From the NCBI RefSeq assembly GCF_003324485.1, contig NZ_QODK01000006.1, positions 62,001 through 126,000 on the forward strand: a DNA stretch of 64,000 nt, written 5' to 3'. The translations under genes and the position numbers were made by a program. The notes below the pieces were generated by a model that saw only the letters and a list, made by a program, of their open reading frames with translations, was not told the origin of the DNA and searched no databases. This document shows positions 8,369 through 17,016 of this stretch, piece after piece; the first letter of the stretch is position 1; the number at the start of each line of letters is the position of its first letter. The stretch comes from Cohaesibacter intestini. Lineage in GTDB: Bacteria; Pseudomonadota; Alphaproteobacteria; Rhizobiales; Cohaesibacteraceae.

Positions 8369-9748
8369 TTAAGCTCGTCTCTCGGGCTCCGGCCAGACGA
8401 CAATATCGATCGGGTCAGGCAATCCTGCAACCGGCACGCCTATGCGGTGATCGGTTCGGGATCCCGGTGTGAAACCATCTTCGACTGCTCGCTCGAAACA
8501 GGTTTTGGACGTGACAAGGCATGATTGTTGCGCCTTGTTGGCATCTTCCAATTTGGCAGTCCGGTTGACCGCATCGCCAATCACCGTGAATTCAAGGCGA
8601 TCATGCACCCCAATAACGCCAACCATCACGCGACCAAAATCCACTGCGACACCTATCCTGAAGGGCTCCGGCCACCCCAGTTCTGTAAAGGCATGGGACT
8701 TTTCAGCCATGGTCAGGATGATTGATTCTGCGGCCTCCAAAGCTCGGGCTGCGGGATTCTCGATGACAGTGACCGCGCCAAAAGTGGCCAATATGCCGTC
8801 GCCCAGAAATTTGTCGACCGAACCACCCGCCTTCTCGATCAACGGGACGACTATGGATTGATAGTCTGCAAGGATCTGGATGGTTAGTTCGGGCGCCAGA
8901 TCTGCGGAAATTCGGGTGAAGCCCCGTACGTCAACCAGCATGATCGCCGCATCGCGTAACTCCCCCTCACCGGCCTGCATCACCTCGTCAGAATCGGTAA
9001 TTGAACGTGCAACATCATCGGAGAAGAAGCGCTGTAATTGTTGCGTTGCTGTCTGTTCCTTGACCGCCGTAAAAAGCAGACTGCGACCTCTTAGCAACAT
9101 CAATGTCAAAATGATGGTCACGGCGATGATGACAAATATCTTGTCCAGTTCTGCTCCAATCAGAATCGAGTCACTGGTGATGTAGGTGACATAGTTCCTC
9201 GTGATCAGCATACCGTCCATGTCGGAAAAAAGCGCATAGCCCAGCATTCCTATCCAACCGACAACCGCGACAGCACCCGTGAAAAGCACATAGCGGGCGT
9301 CGAACCGCAAGGACCGCAGAGCGATGAAGAGGAATAAATATAGGAAGGTCGGCGATTTCAGATAAAATGAAGGATGCTGGAGATACTGGATATGGTAGCT
9401 GAAAATGATCCCCAGCAACATCGAAACATCAATCAAAATCGACAGAATGATCAGCCAGTTGGGTAGCAATTGGCGGTGGGCCAGAAAGAGCTTGGCGAGG
9501 GTGAACAGCAGATAGCCGACCAGGGCCATGGGCACGAAATTATGCCCCAGATTGCCGCCTTCCGCCCGTGGTGCGATGAGATAGAGTGTGCCGAACAGGC
9601 AGATAACCAACAACTGAACCCAGCCGATCAGGATTTCGGCGGCTTCTTCTTGTGTCTGGATTTCTCTAAGCACACGCCGGGGGACATGCTCATCGGGCCG
9701 ATTGTGGCCCATATTGATGATTGTCCGGAAGATCTTTGGCAAAGTCAT
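8369..9748 (-). CDS. class III adenylate/guanylate cyclase with N-terminal membrane domain
   Basis: The protein of about 459 residues makes a cyclic nucleotide. Residues 35-230 contain about six hydrophobic segments (ILIGWVQLLVICLFGTLYLI, VGYLLFTLAKLFLA and so on), giving a membrane sensor without a recognised ligand domain. The C-terminal catalytic domain is intact: metal-binding Asp in MLVDVRGFT and GDGILATFG, a base-contacting Lys in SVDKFLGDG, and FTVIGDAVNRTAKLE with purine-contact Asp and transition-state Asn/Arg. It is the last gene of a leftward set that includes a cNMP-binding protein. The start is uncertain: TTG at 9763, ATG at 9748 and ATG at 9712 are in frame, and none has a clear ribosome-binding site. 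Confidence 0.9.
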   Translation of the reverse strand: MTLPKIFRTIINMGHNRPDEHVPRRVLREIQTQEEAAEILIGWVQLLVICLFGTLYLIAPRAEGGNLGHNFVPMALVGYLLFTLAKLFLAHRQLLPNWLIILSILIDVSMLLGIIFSYHIQYLQHPSFYLKSPTFLYLFLFIALRSLRFDARYVLFTGAVAVVGWIGMLGYALFSDMDGMLITRNYVTYITSDSILIGAELDKIFVIIAVTIILTLMLLRGRSLLFTAVKEQTATQQLQRFFSDDVARSITDSDEVMQAGEGELRDAAIMLVDVRGFTRISADLAPELTIQILADYQSIVVPLIEKAGGSVDKFLGDGILATFGAVTVIENPAARALEAAESIILTMAEKSHAFTELGWPEPFRIGVAVDFGRVMVGVIGVHDRLEFTVIGDAVNRTAKLEDANKAQQSCLVTSKTCFERAVEDGFTPGSRTDHRIGVPVAGLPDPIDIVVWPEPERRA

Positions 9749-9802
9749 GATGTTGGCAATCAAAATTGATATGGGCGCTGCGACACAATCTGCATAGCGT
9801 GT

Positions 9803-10660
9803 TTAATCCGGCGTTTGATTGTCTGGCAAATTGGCTGGCAACTCAATCACCATGCCTTGCCGACCGACGGTGACTCTATTTGACGAGGCGTTGACATGGG
9901 CCTGTATCTGATCGAGTGCTTCATCCGTTCGGTAAGGTGCGTGATGAAACAGAATGGATTGCTTGACCGATGTCTCTTTCGCCAGTTGCAGACACACATC
10001 ATCGGTGGAGTGACCCCAGCCAACATATTTGGGATAGTCCTCTGCTGTATACATCGCATCAAAAACCATCAGGTCGGCACCACTGACAAAGGCTTTGATA
10101 TCTTCACCAAGACCACCTGCTTCATGCTCAAAATCGGTGACGATGGCGATGACACGCCCTTTCCATTCGATCCGATAACCACAGGCCCCACCTGGATGGT
10201 TCAGCCGGATTGTTTGGATTTTGGCACCGTTATCGAGTTCCATGGTCTCGCCGATGGTGAATTCACTGAAGGTGGTGCATGTCAGAAGTGTGGTGGTCAC
10301 CGGAAAAAGCGGCGGTTCCATCAGTTTTGACAAGGAATCATGCAAGGTCACGCCATTGTCGAGGATCGGACCATGGGCCCTCACCTTCACATTGGGATTG
10401 TAGGCCGAGCAAAAGAAAGGCATGCCGCACAGATGATCAAAATGATAATGCGTGACAAACAGATCCAGTTGCTCTGTGCCGCGGGCGATGAGATCAAGCC
10501 CGAGATGCCGGATGCCAGAGCCGCCATCAATCACGATGACATCATCGCCGCAGGAAATCTCAATGCAGGCTGTGTCGCCGCCATAGCGGCTCGTTTCCGG
10601 TGTGCAACAGGGTATTGACCCTCTAACGCCCCAAAACCGTACCTTTACCACTTCACTCAA
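9803..10660 (-). CDS. metallo-beta-lactamase-fold hydrolase
   Basis: The 285-residue protein has the metal motif THYHFDHLCG (HxHxDH, about residues 93-99) plus later ligands in LNHPGGACGYR, IVTDFEHE, MVFDAMYT and GHSTDD. The N-terminal VRFWGVRGSIPCC is typical of a branch of MBL-fold hydrolases often found beside bacterial signalling genes. Some relatives cleave phosphodiesters, including cyclic ones, so degradation of the cyclase product is attractive but inferred. Translation appears to start at TTG, with GGAG six bases upstream. It lies 39 bp ahead of the cyclase and 38 bp behind the cNMP-binding gene. Confidence 0.85.
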   Translation of the reverse strand: MSEVVKVRFWGVRGSIPCCTPETSRYGGDTACIEISCGDDVIVIDGGSGIRHLGLDLIARGTEQLDLFVTHYHFDHLCGMPFFCSAYNPNVKVRAHGPILDNGVTLHDSLSKLMEPPLFPVTTTLLTCTTFSEFTIGETMELDNGAKIQTIRLNHPGGACGYRIEWKGRVIAIVTDFEHEAGGLGEDIKAFVSGADLMVFDAMYTAEDYPKYVGWGHSTDDVCLQLAKETSVKQSILFHHAPYRTDEALDQIQAHVNASSNRVTVGRQGMVIELPANLPDNQTPD

Positions 10661-10698
10661 TGTTGTCTCCTGTTACGGCTTTGGTGCCATGCGCCGGT

Positions 10699-11142
10699 TC
10701 ACGACTTCAGCAAGGTCAGTTCCTTGTTCATCCGGTCCAGGCGCTGACCCAATTCCCGCATCACTTCCAATGAAACATCTGGAAATTCTCGCAACAGTTT
10801 AAGGAAGTTGTCTTTAGAAATTGCCAATGCTTCCAGATCCGTCGCCGCTACAATGGTTGCTGTGCGGGGTACATCGCAAAGAATAGCGATTTCACCCACA
10901 ATGTCATTGACGGTGAAATCGGCAACCTTGACCGGACCATCGGGCGTATCAACCAGAACATCGGCTGTGCCATCCAGTATGATGTAAGCGGCATCGCCTG
11001 TTTCACCCTGATCACACAGATGCTCTCCTTGAGTGAAAAACAATCGATCACTGATGAAGGCCAACAGCTTGAGCTTGGCCGCTTCGATGCCCTTAAAGAG
11101 GGGCACTTTCTTGAGCGTTTCGACCTCAGTATTCAAGCCCAT
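10699..11142 (-). CDS. cyclic nucleotide-binding domain protein (single CNBD)
   Basis: The 147-residue protein is essentially one CNBD of the CRP/PKA-R fold. The phosphate-binding cassette VGEIAILCDVPRTATI is complete, including the Glu and Arg that grip cyclic ribose-phosphate. There is no DNA-binding helix-turn-helix; the chain ends with a short helix (QRLDRMNKELTLLKS). It should therefore act as a receptor or adaptor rather than a transcription factor. ATG 11142 is preferred because GGAGG lies eight bases upstream; the upstream in-frame extension is low-complexity. It starts 64 bp after the ABC gene ends, pointing to regulation of that protein. Confidence 0.88.
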   Translation of the reverse strand: MGLNTEVETLKKVPLFKGIEAAKLKLLAFISDRLFFTQGEHLCDQGETGDAAYIILDGTADVLVDTPDGPVKVADFTVNDIVGEIAILCDVPRTATIVAATDLEALAISKDNFLKLLREFPDVSLEVMRELGQRLDRMNKELTLLKS

Positions 11143-11206
11143 GAGTGTTTCCTCCGGTGATGAAGGCAGGTGTCCTGTTGTTGTTGTCGGTCGCGGATCA
11201 CTGGCA

Positions 11207-13813
11207 TCAGACAGTCTCCAGAATGTCTTGTGGTGCGCCGGACTGGACGATCCGGCCTGATTGCATGATGTGGAGTTTATCACAATTGGGTGCCAAGTCG
11301 GGACGATTGACGCCCCAGATGACGGTCTTATTGGCCATCGCTTGTTCCACCAAAGCGTGGGTTACCTGATCTTCGGATGTGCCTTGCAGCAAATCGTCAG
11401 CGATGAGGATTGTTGGTTGTTTGAGCAAGGCACGAACCAGTGCAATTTTGCGTCTTTGCCCGACGGATAGAACGCTGCCCATCACGCCGACATCGAAGTC
11501 GAGCCCCGCCTGCATGATATAGGCCGTGAGGCCCACCTCTTCGCTGATGTCAGAGACCAGCCTTGCGACGGCCTCCTGGCTGCCCCGGCGATCCGCACGA
11601 GGCAGGCCGAAGACCAAATTTTCCGAAATGGAGAAATAGGGATGGACTGCATCGCGATCAAAAAAGGCGAAATCCTTGCGATCCTCTTCAGACAGGCTTC
11701 GCCGAAAGGCTTCTCGAAGGGAGACGATTTGTGCGGCGCGTTCGTCTGACAGCACTCCCAAACGGTGGCGAGCGGGACTGAGGCGAAAGGCCAGCGCGAT
11801 GAAACGGCGGGTCTCCCAGCGTTCAAGCGCTTCTGCTCCCTGACTGTGTGCCTTTGCAACAAGATTGCGATATTCAACCAACTCTGTCGCAGTCATCAGG
11901 TCGAGGGACTCGAGGATAGCGCTGTCTCCGTCTATGTCAGAGAAGAGTTCGATAATCGCATCGGCCACGGCTATGCCGATTTCGACAAACAGCTTGCGGC
12001 AACCGCTTTGGTTGAGGAAGGCCCGCACATGGTCATTTTCCGACAGCATGCCGACCTCGGTATGACGATCGGCGGAGGTGGCAAAAAGCAGATTTTCAGC
12101 GAGCGTTGCAGTGGGGTTGAACGCATCCCTGATCCAGAAGGCGATTTTGGAGGACAGGTTGCGGTTTGCCTGAACATCATCGAACAACTTGTTACGCGCC
12201 ATCAGAATGGCATTCTGGGTCTTTTCATCCAGATTTTCAGGAAAGCGAGAGCGCAGTCCCATCTGGTAAATGTCATCTCCAAGTCCCACATGATTCAACA
12301 ATTCGACAGCGCGGGTGTCGAGTTCTTCGGGTGTCGCAACGCCTGCCGCTTGATAATTTTCCCAAATGGCTTCAATAACATAGGGTGTATTGCCGGTCAG
12401 TTCGGCTTCCCGCATGCGATCGGCCAGATCATCAAGCGCTTCGGGGGTGGAAATTGGCCGGTTGCGAATGCTGTAACGCAGATTGGATCGAATGGTGCCA
12501 GAAAAGATCTGCGGCGATGGGCCGATATAGGCAACCTTCTGTCCGATGACGCTTTCCGGCATTTCTTCAAGATTCTTGCCTCCTACCGTCAGGCGACCCG
12601 ATTTGGGCGACAGCAAACCTGCTAGCATGGCGGCCAGTTCGGTGCGGCCACTCCCATCTCCTCCCACCAAGGCAACCGTCTCGCCGGGGTCTATCGACAA
12701 GGTGATGGCGGACAGCTCCTGCCCGGCAGAATCTCCCACATAGGTGACATGATCGAGTTTCATTTGACCTGCCATTGCAGAGAGCAGATCTTCAGTCGGT
12801 TCCGTAGAGATACGAGTGTCTGGATACAGATCGGGTATATCGAAATTCTCGACAATGGCCTCATATTTGATGCGTACATCGGCTTGATTCTGGTAATAGC
12901 CGAGCAGCTCCTTCCATGGACCCGCCAAGTCCTTGTAGGCAGCCAAAACCGCAACCAATGCCCCAAAACTGACGTCGCCCTTGATCACCAGATATCCGCC
13001 GATCGAGTAGAAGAAGAAGGGGGTCAACTGGTTGATGAAGTTATTGATGAACTTGATCATGAATTTGCGGCGGAAAACCGCAAACCGGATGGTGAAATTG
13101 GCGTGTAGCCGGTCGGTCAATTCTGCCAGATGCCATTGGGCGGTGTCGTTGGCATGAATTTCTGTGATGCCCTGCACACTTTCCCCGATCCGGTCGGAAA
13201 TACGCCGGACATTGCGGACACGCTCCTTATTGAGCATATTCACCCGCTTTTGCAGTTTGGGGATGATATAGCCCTGAACGGGATAGAAAGTGATCGCTGC
13301 GACGCCCAGCAGCGGGTCCTGCACGAAGATGAAGACCAGATAGACCAGGAGCTGACCGCCCTGAAAGGCGGGCAACGCCACTGCATCGCCGATAAACCCG
13401 CCCAGTGGCTCTACTTCCGAGGTGATCATCGGGATGATTTCACCGGAACTCATCTTGCGAAAACGAGGCAAACGGAACAGCAGGACGCGTTTATATAAAT
13501 CATAGCGCAAGCGGCGCAGCATCCGTTCACCCACCAGCCCGCGATAGACATTCAACACATATTTGACTGCATTGTTGATCACTACGAGGCCAAGGAAGGA
13601 GAAGCACAGGAGCAGCAGATAGTCGATCTGCCCCCATTCGGCTCCCAAAAGAGATCGCGGGAAATTCTTTCCTGAAATTGCGTCATTGACGATCAGCTTG
13701 GGAAGCTCAAGCGTGTAGTAAAGGATAGGAAAGGAAAGCAGCGTAATCAGAAACAGGATGATCTGCTGTGTCCTACTGTAGCGCCAGACAAATTGAAAAA
13801 GGCTCTTTTCCAT
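11207..13813 (-). CDS. ABC transporter-like protein, fused membrane domain and degenerate, expanded nucleotide-binding domain
   Basis: An 868-residue protein. Residues 1-320 form an ABC-exporter-type membrane domain with about six segments. One nucleotide-binding domain follows, but it is abnormal. Walker A (384-391) reads GGDGSGRT, with Arg in place of the catalytic Lys. The signature LSVGQ is at 782-786. Walker B (ILIADD, 802-807) has Asp where the catalytic Glu belongs, and the H-loop His is Asn836. About 345 residues separate the Q-loop (Gln435) from the signature, against the usual 60-90. The insert contains repeated phrases resembling the after-Q-loop segment (TATLAENLLFAT, FSISENLVFGL). 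Low ATPase activity or a regulatory, non-transport role is inferred. It is first in the cyclic-nucleotide cassette. Confidence 0.88.
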   Translation of the reverse strand: MEKSLFQFVWRYSRTQQIILFLITLLSFPILYYTLELPKLIVNDAISGKNFPRSLLGAEWGQIDYLLLLCFSFLGLVVINNAVKYVLNVYRGLVGERMLRRLRYDLYKRVLLFRLPRFRKMSSGEIIPMITSEVEPLGGFIGDAVALPAFQGGQLLVYLVFIFVQDPLLGVAAITFYPVQGYIIPKLQKRVNMLNKERVRNVRRISDRIGESVQGITEIHANDTAQWHLAELTDRLHANFTIRFAVFRRKFMIKFINNFINQLTPFFFYSIGGYLVIKGDVSFGALVAVLAAYKDLAGPWKELLGYYQNQADVRIKYEAIVENFDIPDLYPDTRISTEPTEDLLSAMAGQMKLDHVTYVGDSAGQELSAITLSIDPGETVALVGGDGSGRTELAAMLAGLLSPKSGRLTVGGKNLEEMPESVIGQKVAYIGPSPQIFSGTIRSNLRYSIRNRPISTPEALDDLADRMREAELTGNTPYVIEAIWENYQAAGVATPEELDTRAVELLNHVGLGDDIYQMGLRSRFPENLDEKTQNAILMARNKLFDDVQANRNLSSKIAFWIRDAFNPTATLAENLLFATSADRHTEVGMLSENDHVRAFLNQSGCRKLFVEIGIAVADAIIELFSDIDGDSAILESLDLMTATELVEYRNLVAKAHSQGAEALERWETRRFIALAFRLSPARHRLGVLSDERAAQIVSLREAFRRSLSEEDRKDFAFFDRDAVHPYFSISENLVFGLPRADRRGSQEAVARLVSDISEEVGLTAYIMQAGLDFDVGVMGSVLSVGQRRKIALVRALLKQPTILIADDLLQGTSEDQVTHALVEQAMANKTVIWGVNRPDLAPNCDKLHIMQSGRIVQSGAPQDILETV

Positions 13814-14222
13814 GCTTCCCCGTCTTCAACCTGTTGGTTGCCAAGTGTTTTTGAAGCGCTAATCCACTGATGCAACCATGGCATCTATGGGGCGCAACAT
13901 CAATAACCATTGTTTGACATCATAGTCAGATGCAATCGCTCCTTGTCCAATCACAGTTGCTTGCAGTTGGGTTCATTCTGATCGGCTGCTCCCGATGCAG
14001 GTCCCGATCCGTTGTGCATGAAAAAGTCTTTTTCGCAAGCCGGGCGGCATGACAAAATTTGCCCTGAAGCTGGATCGTAAGAGACCGAGCCACCGCAGAT
14101 GGTGTCATGTACGAAAAATCGCGGTTTTTGTATTGCCTCACGCATTGGGACTGGCTTGTTTCCAAAGCGCGGTTTTCCTACATTCCATCCATGAAATCAG
14201 ACCAGAACAGGATAGCGACCCC
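13814..14222. other. Intergenic region between the ABC gene and cysK
   Basis: This 409-bp divergent region must carry the promoters of the cyclic-nucleotide cassette (left) and cysteine synthase (right). Apart from a possible small leftward gene at 13951-14145 it holds no recognised element. Confidence 0.5.
13951..14145 (-). CDS. possible small cysteine-containing protein
   Basis: A leftward frame of 64 residues starts at ATG, with four cysteines spread along it (DTICGGSVSYD, LSCRPACEK and a near-terminal NCKQL). Codon choice looks normal for this genome, and it points into the ABC gene 137 bp downstream, so it could be the first gene of that operon. Against it, no good ribosome-binding site is visible and no family is recognised. 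The function is unknown. Confidence 0.3.
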   Translation of the reverse strand: MREAIQKPRFFVHDTICGGSVSYDPASGQILSCRPACEKDFFMHNGSGPASGAADQNEPNCKQL

Positions 14223-15263
14223 ATGGAAATCCGTGCAGATGTGACCAATGCAATTGGCAACACCCCCCTTATTCGCTTGAATGCGGCGAGTGAGGCGACG
14301 GGCTGTGAAATCCTTGGCAAGGCGGAGTTCCTCAATCCGGGGCAGTCCGTCAAGGATCGTGCCGCCCTCTATATTATCAGACAAGCTGTTGCTGATGGCA
14401 GCTTGCGCCCCGGTGGCACAATTGTCGAAGGCACCGCCGGCAATACGGGGATCGGGCTTGCGCTGCTCGCCAATGCTCTTGGCTATCGCACGGTGATTGT
14501 CATTCCTGAGACCCAGTCTCAGGAGAAAAAAGACATGCTGCGCCTTGCTGGTGCGGAGTTGGTGGAAGTGCCAGCCGTGCCGTATCGCAATCCCAACAAT
14601 TACGTCAAGGTGTCCCAGCGTCTCGCTGAACAACTCAATGAGAGTGAACCAAATGGAGCCATATGGGCCAACCAGTTTGACAATGTGGCCAACCGTCAGG
14701 CTCATATCGAGACCACTTCGCAGGAAATCTGGCACCAAACGGATGGCAAAATCGACGGTTTCATCTGCGCTGTCGGGACTGGCGGTACGCTGGCTGGAAC
14801 CGCTCAGGGTCTGCGGGCCCACAACCCGGATATCAAGATCGGTCTGGCCGACCCGCATGGCGCCGCACTCTACAATTATTACAAGCATGGTGAGTTGAAA
14901 TCTGAAGGATCTTCGATTTCAGAAGGCATCGGTCAGGGCCGGATCACGGCCAATCTGGAAGGCCTGAGCGTGGATCATCCCTTCCAGATCGCCGACAAGG
15001 ACGCCCTTCCCTATGTGTTTGATCTTCTCGAACATGAAGGCCTGTGCCTTGGTGGCTCATCAGCAATCAACATTGCCGGTGCAGTCGAGTTGGCAAAAGC
15101 ATTGGGGCCGGGCCATGTGATCGTAACCATTCTGTGCGACTATGGCACGCGGTATCAGTCCAAGCTCTACAATCCCGATTTTCTGGCCTCCAAGGGCCTG
15201 CCTGTGCCGCAATGGTTGACCCTAGAGAGCCGCGTCAAGCCGCCACTGGTGGCCGAGGCCTGA
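14223..15263 (+). CDS. cysK: cysteine synthase A (O-acetylserine sulfhydrylase-like, PLP enzyme)
   Basis: The 346-residue fold-type II PLP enzyme has GNTPLIRLN, the Schiff-base lysine in GQSVKDRAALYI, the substrate loop EGTAGNTGIGLALLA and the phosphate-binding GTGGTLAGTAQGL. It condenses O-acetylserine with sulfide to give cysteine in the cytosol. It belongs to the roughly 345-residue alphaproteobacterial branch rather than the shorter E. coli CysK type. ATG 14223 is chosen because the family begins at MEIRADVTNAIGNTP; an open frame extends 174 bases upstream but encodes nothing family-like. It transcribes away from the ABC operon and ends at a strong terminator. Confidence 0.93.
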   Translation: MEIRADVTNAIGNTPLIRLNAASEATGCEILGKAEFLNPGQSVKDRAALYIIRQAVADGSLRPGGTIVEGTAGNTGIGLALLANALGYRTVIVIPETQSQEKKDMLRLAGAELVEVPAVPYRNPNNYVKVSQRLAEQLNESEPNGAIWANQFDNVANRQAHIETTSQEIWHQTDGKIDGFICAVGTGGTLAGTAQGLRAHNPDIKIGLADPHGAALYNYYKHGELKSEGSSISEGIGQGRITANLEGLSVDHPFQIADKDALPYVFDLLEHEGLCLGGSSAINIAGAVELAKALGPGHVIVTILCDYGTRYQSKLYNPDFLASKGLPVPQWLTLESRVKPPLVAEA

Positions 15264-15286
15264 TGAAGATTAACAATGTGACCATG

Positions 15287-15316
15287 AAAAGGGTGCCTTG
15301 CGGCGCCCTTTTTTCA
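15287..15316 (+). terminator. Rho-independent terminator of cysK
   Basis: A 9-bp stem (aagggtgcc / ggcgccctt, one wobble) with a ttgc loop is followed by a T-run, starting 24 bases after the cysK stop. Confidence 0.9.
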
Positions 15317-15606
15317 TACCTTTTGTGGAAACCGAGACTTGCGACAAATAAGTTCATTGGCAGCGGGTGGGTTTGTGGCACTCTGCTGCCATAAACAGCC
15401 AGAGTAATGGTTATGCACTGCCTATATTTTCACGATAATTGAAATACGGTTGGCAGAGGCGTAAGACGATCATGCAGATACGACAGGATCTGCTCCCGGG
15501 TGCCTGTTCGGGCATGATTATCTGGCGAGATACAACCCTGCTGTCATTTGTTCGATGCTCCTTGTGGGCATCTGGCTCGAAAGACGCTGACTAAATGAGG
15601 ATTCCC

Positions 15607-15951
15607 ATGGCGACTGACTATAAAAAGCTGATGACTGATGTGTCCAAACAAATCGGAACCTTGCGCAAGGATATTCCGGACACCATGGCTGGCTTTTCCG
15701 CCATGTCAGCCGGGGCTGACAAGCCCGGCGCGCTTGATTCCAAAACCAAGGAATTCATCGCGCTTGGAATCGCCATTGGTCAGCGGTGCGAGCCGTGCAT
15801 CGCCTTCCATACCCGCGCCTTGTTAAAGCTGGGCTGCACAAAGGCCGAGTTCGAGGAAGCCCTTGGCACCGCGATCTATATGGGCGGAGGCCCTTCCCTG
15901 ATGTATGCGGCCAAGGCAATGGATTGCTGGGAACAGCTGGCGGGTGAATGA
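15607..15951 (+). CDS. carboxymuconolactone decarboxylase / AhpD-like protein
   Basis: The 114-residue helical protein of the CMD superfamily carries the AhpD-type active-site pattern RCEPCIAFHTRALLKLGC. A CxxC pair plus His is followed by a third cysteine eleven residues beyond the second. Such proteins are small peroxidases or thiol-disulfide partners, usually trimeric or hexameric. It is shorter than classical AhpD (about 175 residues), as is usual for stand-alone members. GAGG lies seven bases before ATG 15607; the ATG at 15595 overlaps that site and is rejected as a start. It is monocistronic with its own terminator. Confidence 0.88.
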   Translation: MATDYKKLMTDVSKQIGTLRKDIPDTMAGFSAMSAGADKPGALDSKTKEFIALGIAIGQRCEPCIAFHTRALLKLGCTKAEFEEALGTAIYMGGGPSLMYAAKAMDCWEQLAGE

Positions 15952-15976
15952 TTGCCGCTGTGGTTTGAATGAAATG

Positions 15977-16006
15977 AAAAGGTCGGGCAGTCCCGGCCTT
16001 TTTTTG
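15977..16006 (+). terminator. Rho-independent terminator of the AhpD-like gene
   Basis: A 10-bp stem (aaaggtcggg / cccggccttt, one wobble) with a cagt loop leads into a T7 run, 26 bases after the stop codon. Confidence 0.9.
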
Positions 16007-16150
16007 TATCCGGCTTTTTCGCGCCAGACTTCCTTGCTGACATACATTTTTGGTGCATGAATGGGCTTGGCTCTTTTCGCGGTCGACCTCGTTGGCTAGG
16101 GTTGGTTTGATTTTCGGTATGCCGATGCGGCAGATGTTTGGGAGGTTCCA

Positions 16151-17002
16151 ATGGGTGAAAGAACAAAATGGCTGGTTAGCACGGACTGGCTCGAAGGCCA
16201 TCTCGATAGCCCGGACCTCGTTGTCGTGGATGCGTCCTGGTTTCTGCCCATTGAAGACAGAGATCCAATCGCCGAACACAAAGCAGAGCATATTCCCGGC
16301 GCCATCTATTTCGACATGGATGCTGTCGCTGATTTGAGTGTCGACTTGCCACATATGCTGCCAACGCCGGACTATTTTGCAACCTCGGTGGAAGCCCTTG
16401 GCATTTCAACTGGCCAGAAGATCGTCGTGTATGACAGCAAGGGAATCTGGTCAGCCCCGCGCGTCTGGTGGACATTCCGCACCATGGGCGTGTCAGACGT
16501 CTATGTGCTTGATGGCGGTTTGCCGAAATGGAAGCGCGAGGGACGCCCCCTCACCGATCAGCCGACGCACCGGGTCACGGGTCGCTTTCAAGCACGGCTC
16601 GATCATGGCGCGGTCAAAGATTATGCTGATATGCTCAAGGCAATAGAGGATCCGGAAGCGCAGATTGTCGATGCACGGTCTGAAGAGCGTTGGCGTGGCC
16701 TTGCGCCTGAACCACGGCCAAACTTATCATCGGGCGGCATGCCGAACTCGAAAAATGTGCCCTTTGTCACTTTGGTGGACGAAGACGGATGCTTGAAACC
16801 AGTTGATGTATTGAAGCAGATTTTTGATGAAGCGGGTGTCGATCTGAGCAAGAAGATCATCACGTCTTGCGGATCTGGCTCAACTGCGGCTGTGCTGACT
16901 TTGGCGCTGGACACGATTGGCGCGACGAACCTGTCGCTCTATGATGGGTCCTGGACAGAATGGGCAGCCAAGGAAGACAGTCCGATCCTCTCCGAAGCCT
17001 AG
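16151..17002 (+). CDS. sseA: 3-mercaptopyruvate sulfurtransferase (two-domain rhodanese)
   Basis: The 283-residue protein has two rhodanese modules. The N-terminal one (about 10-125) includes VVVDASWFLP, HIPGAIYFDMD and VVYDSKGIWSAPRVWW; the C-terminal one (about 155-280) carries the active-site cysteine at 240 in TSCGSGSTAAV. That CG[ST]G-type loop marks mercaptopyruvate rather than thiosulfate sulfurtransferases. It moves sulfur from 3-mercaptopyruvate to thiols or cyanide and links to cysteine breakdown. GGGAGG lies about six bases ahead of the ATG. It converges with the formyltransferase-like gene with 14 bp between. Confidence 0.93.
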   Translation: MGERTKWLVSTDWLEGHLDSPDLVVVDASWFLPIEDRDPIAEHKAEHIPGAIYFDMDAVADLSVDLPHMLPTPDYFATSVEALGISTGQKIVVYDSKGIWSAPRVWWTFRTMGVSDVYVLDGGLPKWKREGRPLTDQPTHRVTGRFQARLDHGAVKDYADMLKAIEDPEAQIVDARSEERWRGLAPEPRPNLSSGGMPNSKNVPFVTLVDEDGCLKPVDVLKQIFDEAGVDLSKKIITSCGSGSTAAVLTLALDTIGATNLSLYDGSWTEWAAKEDSPILSEA

Positions 17003-17016
17003 CGCCATTTCACGCT

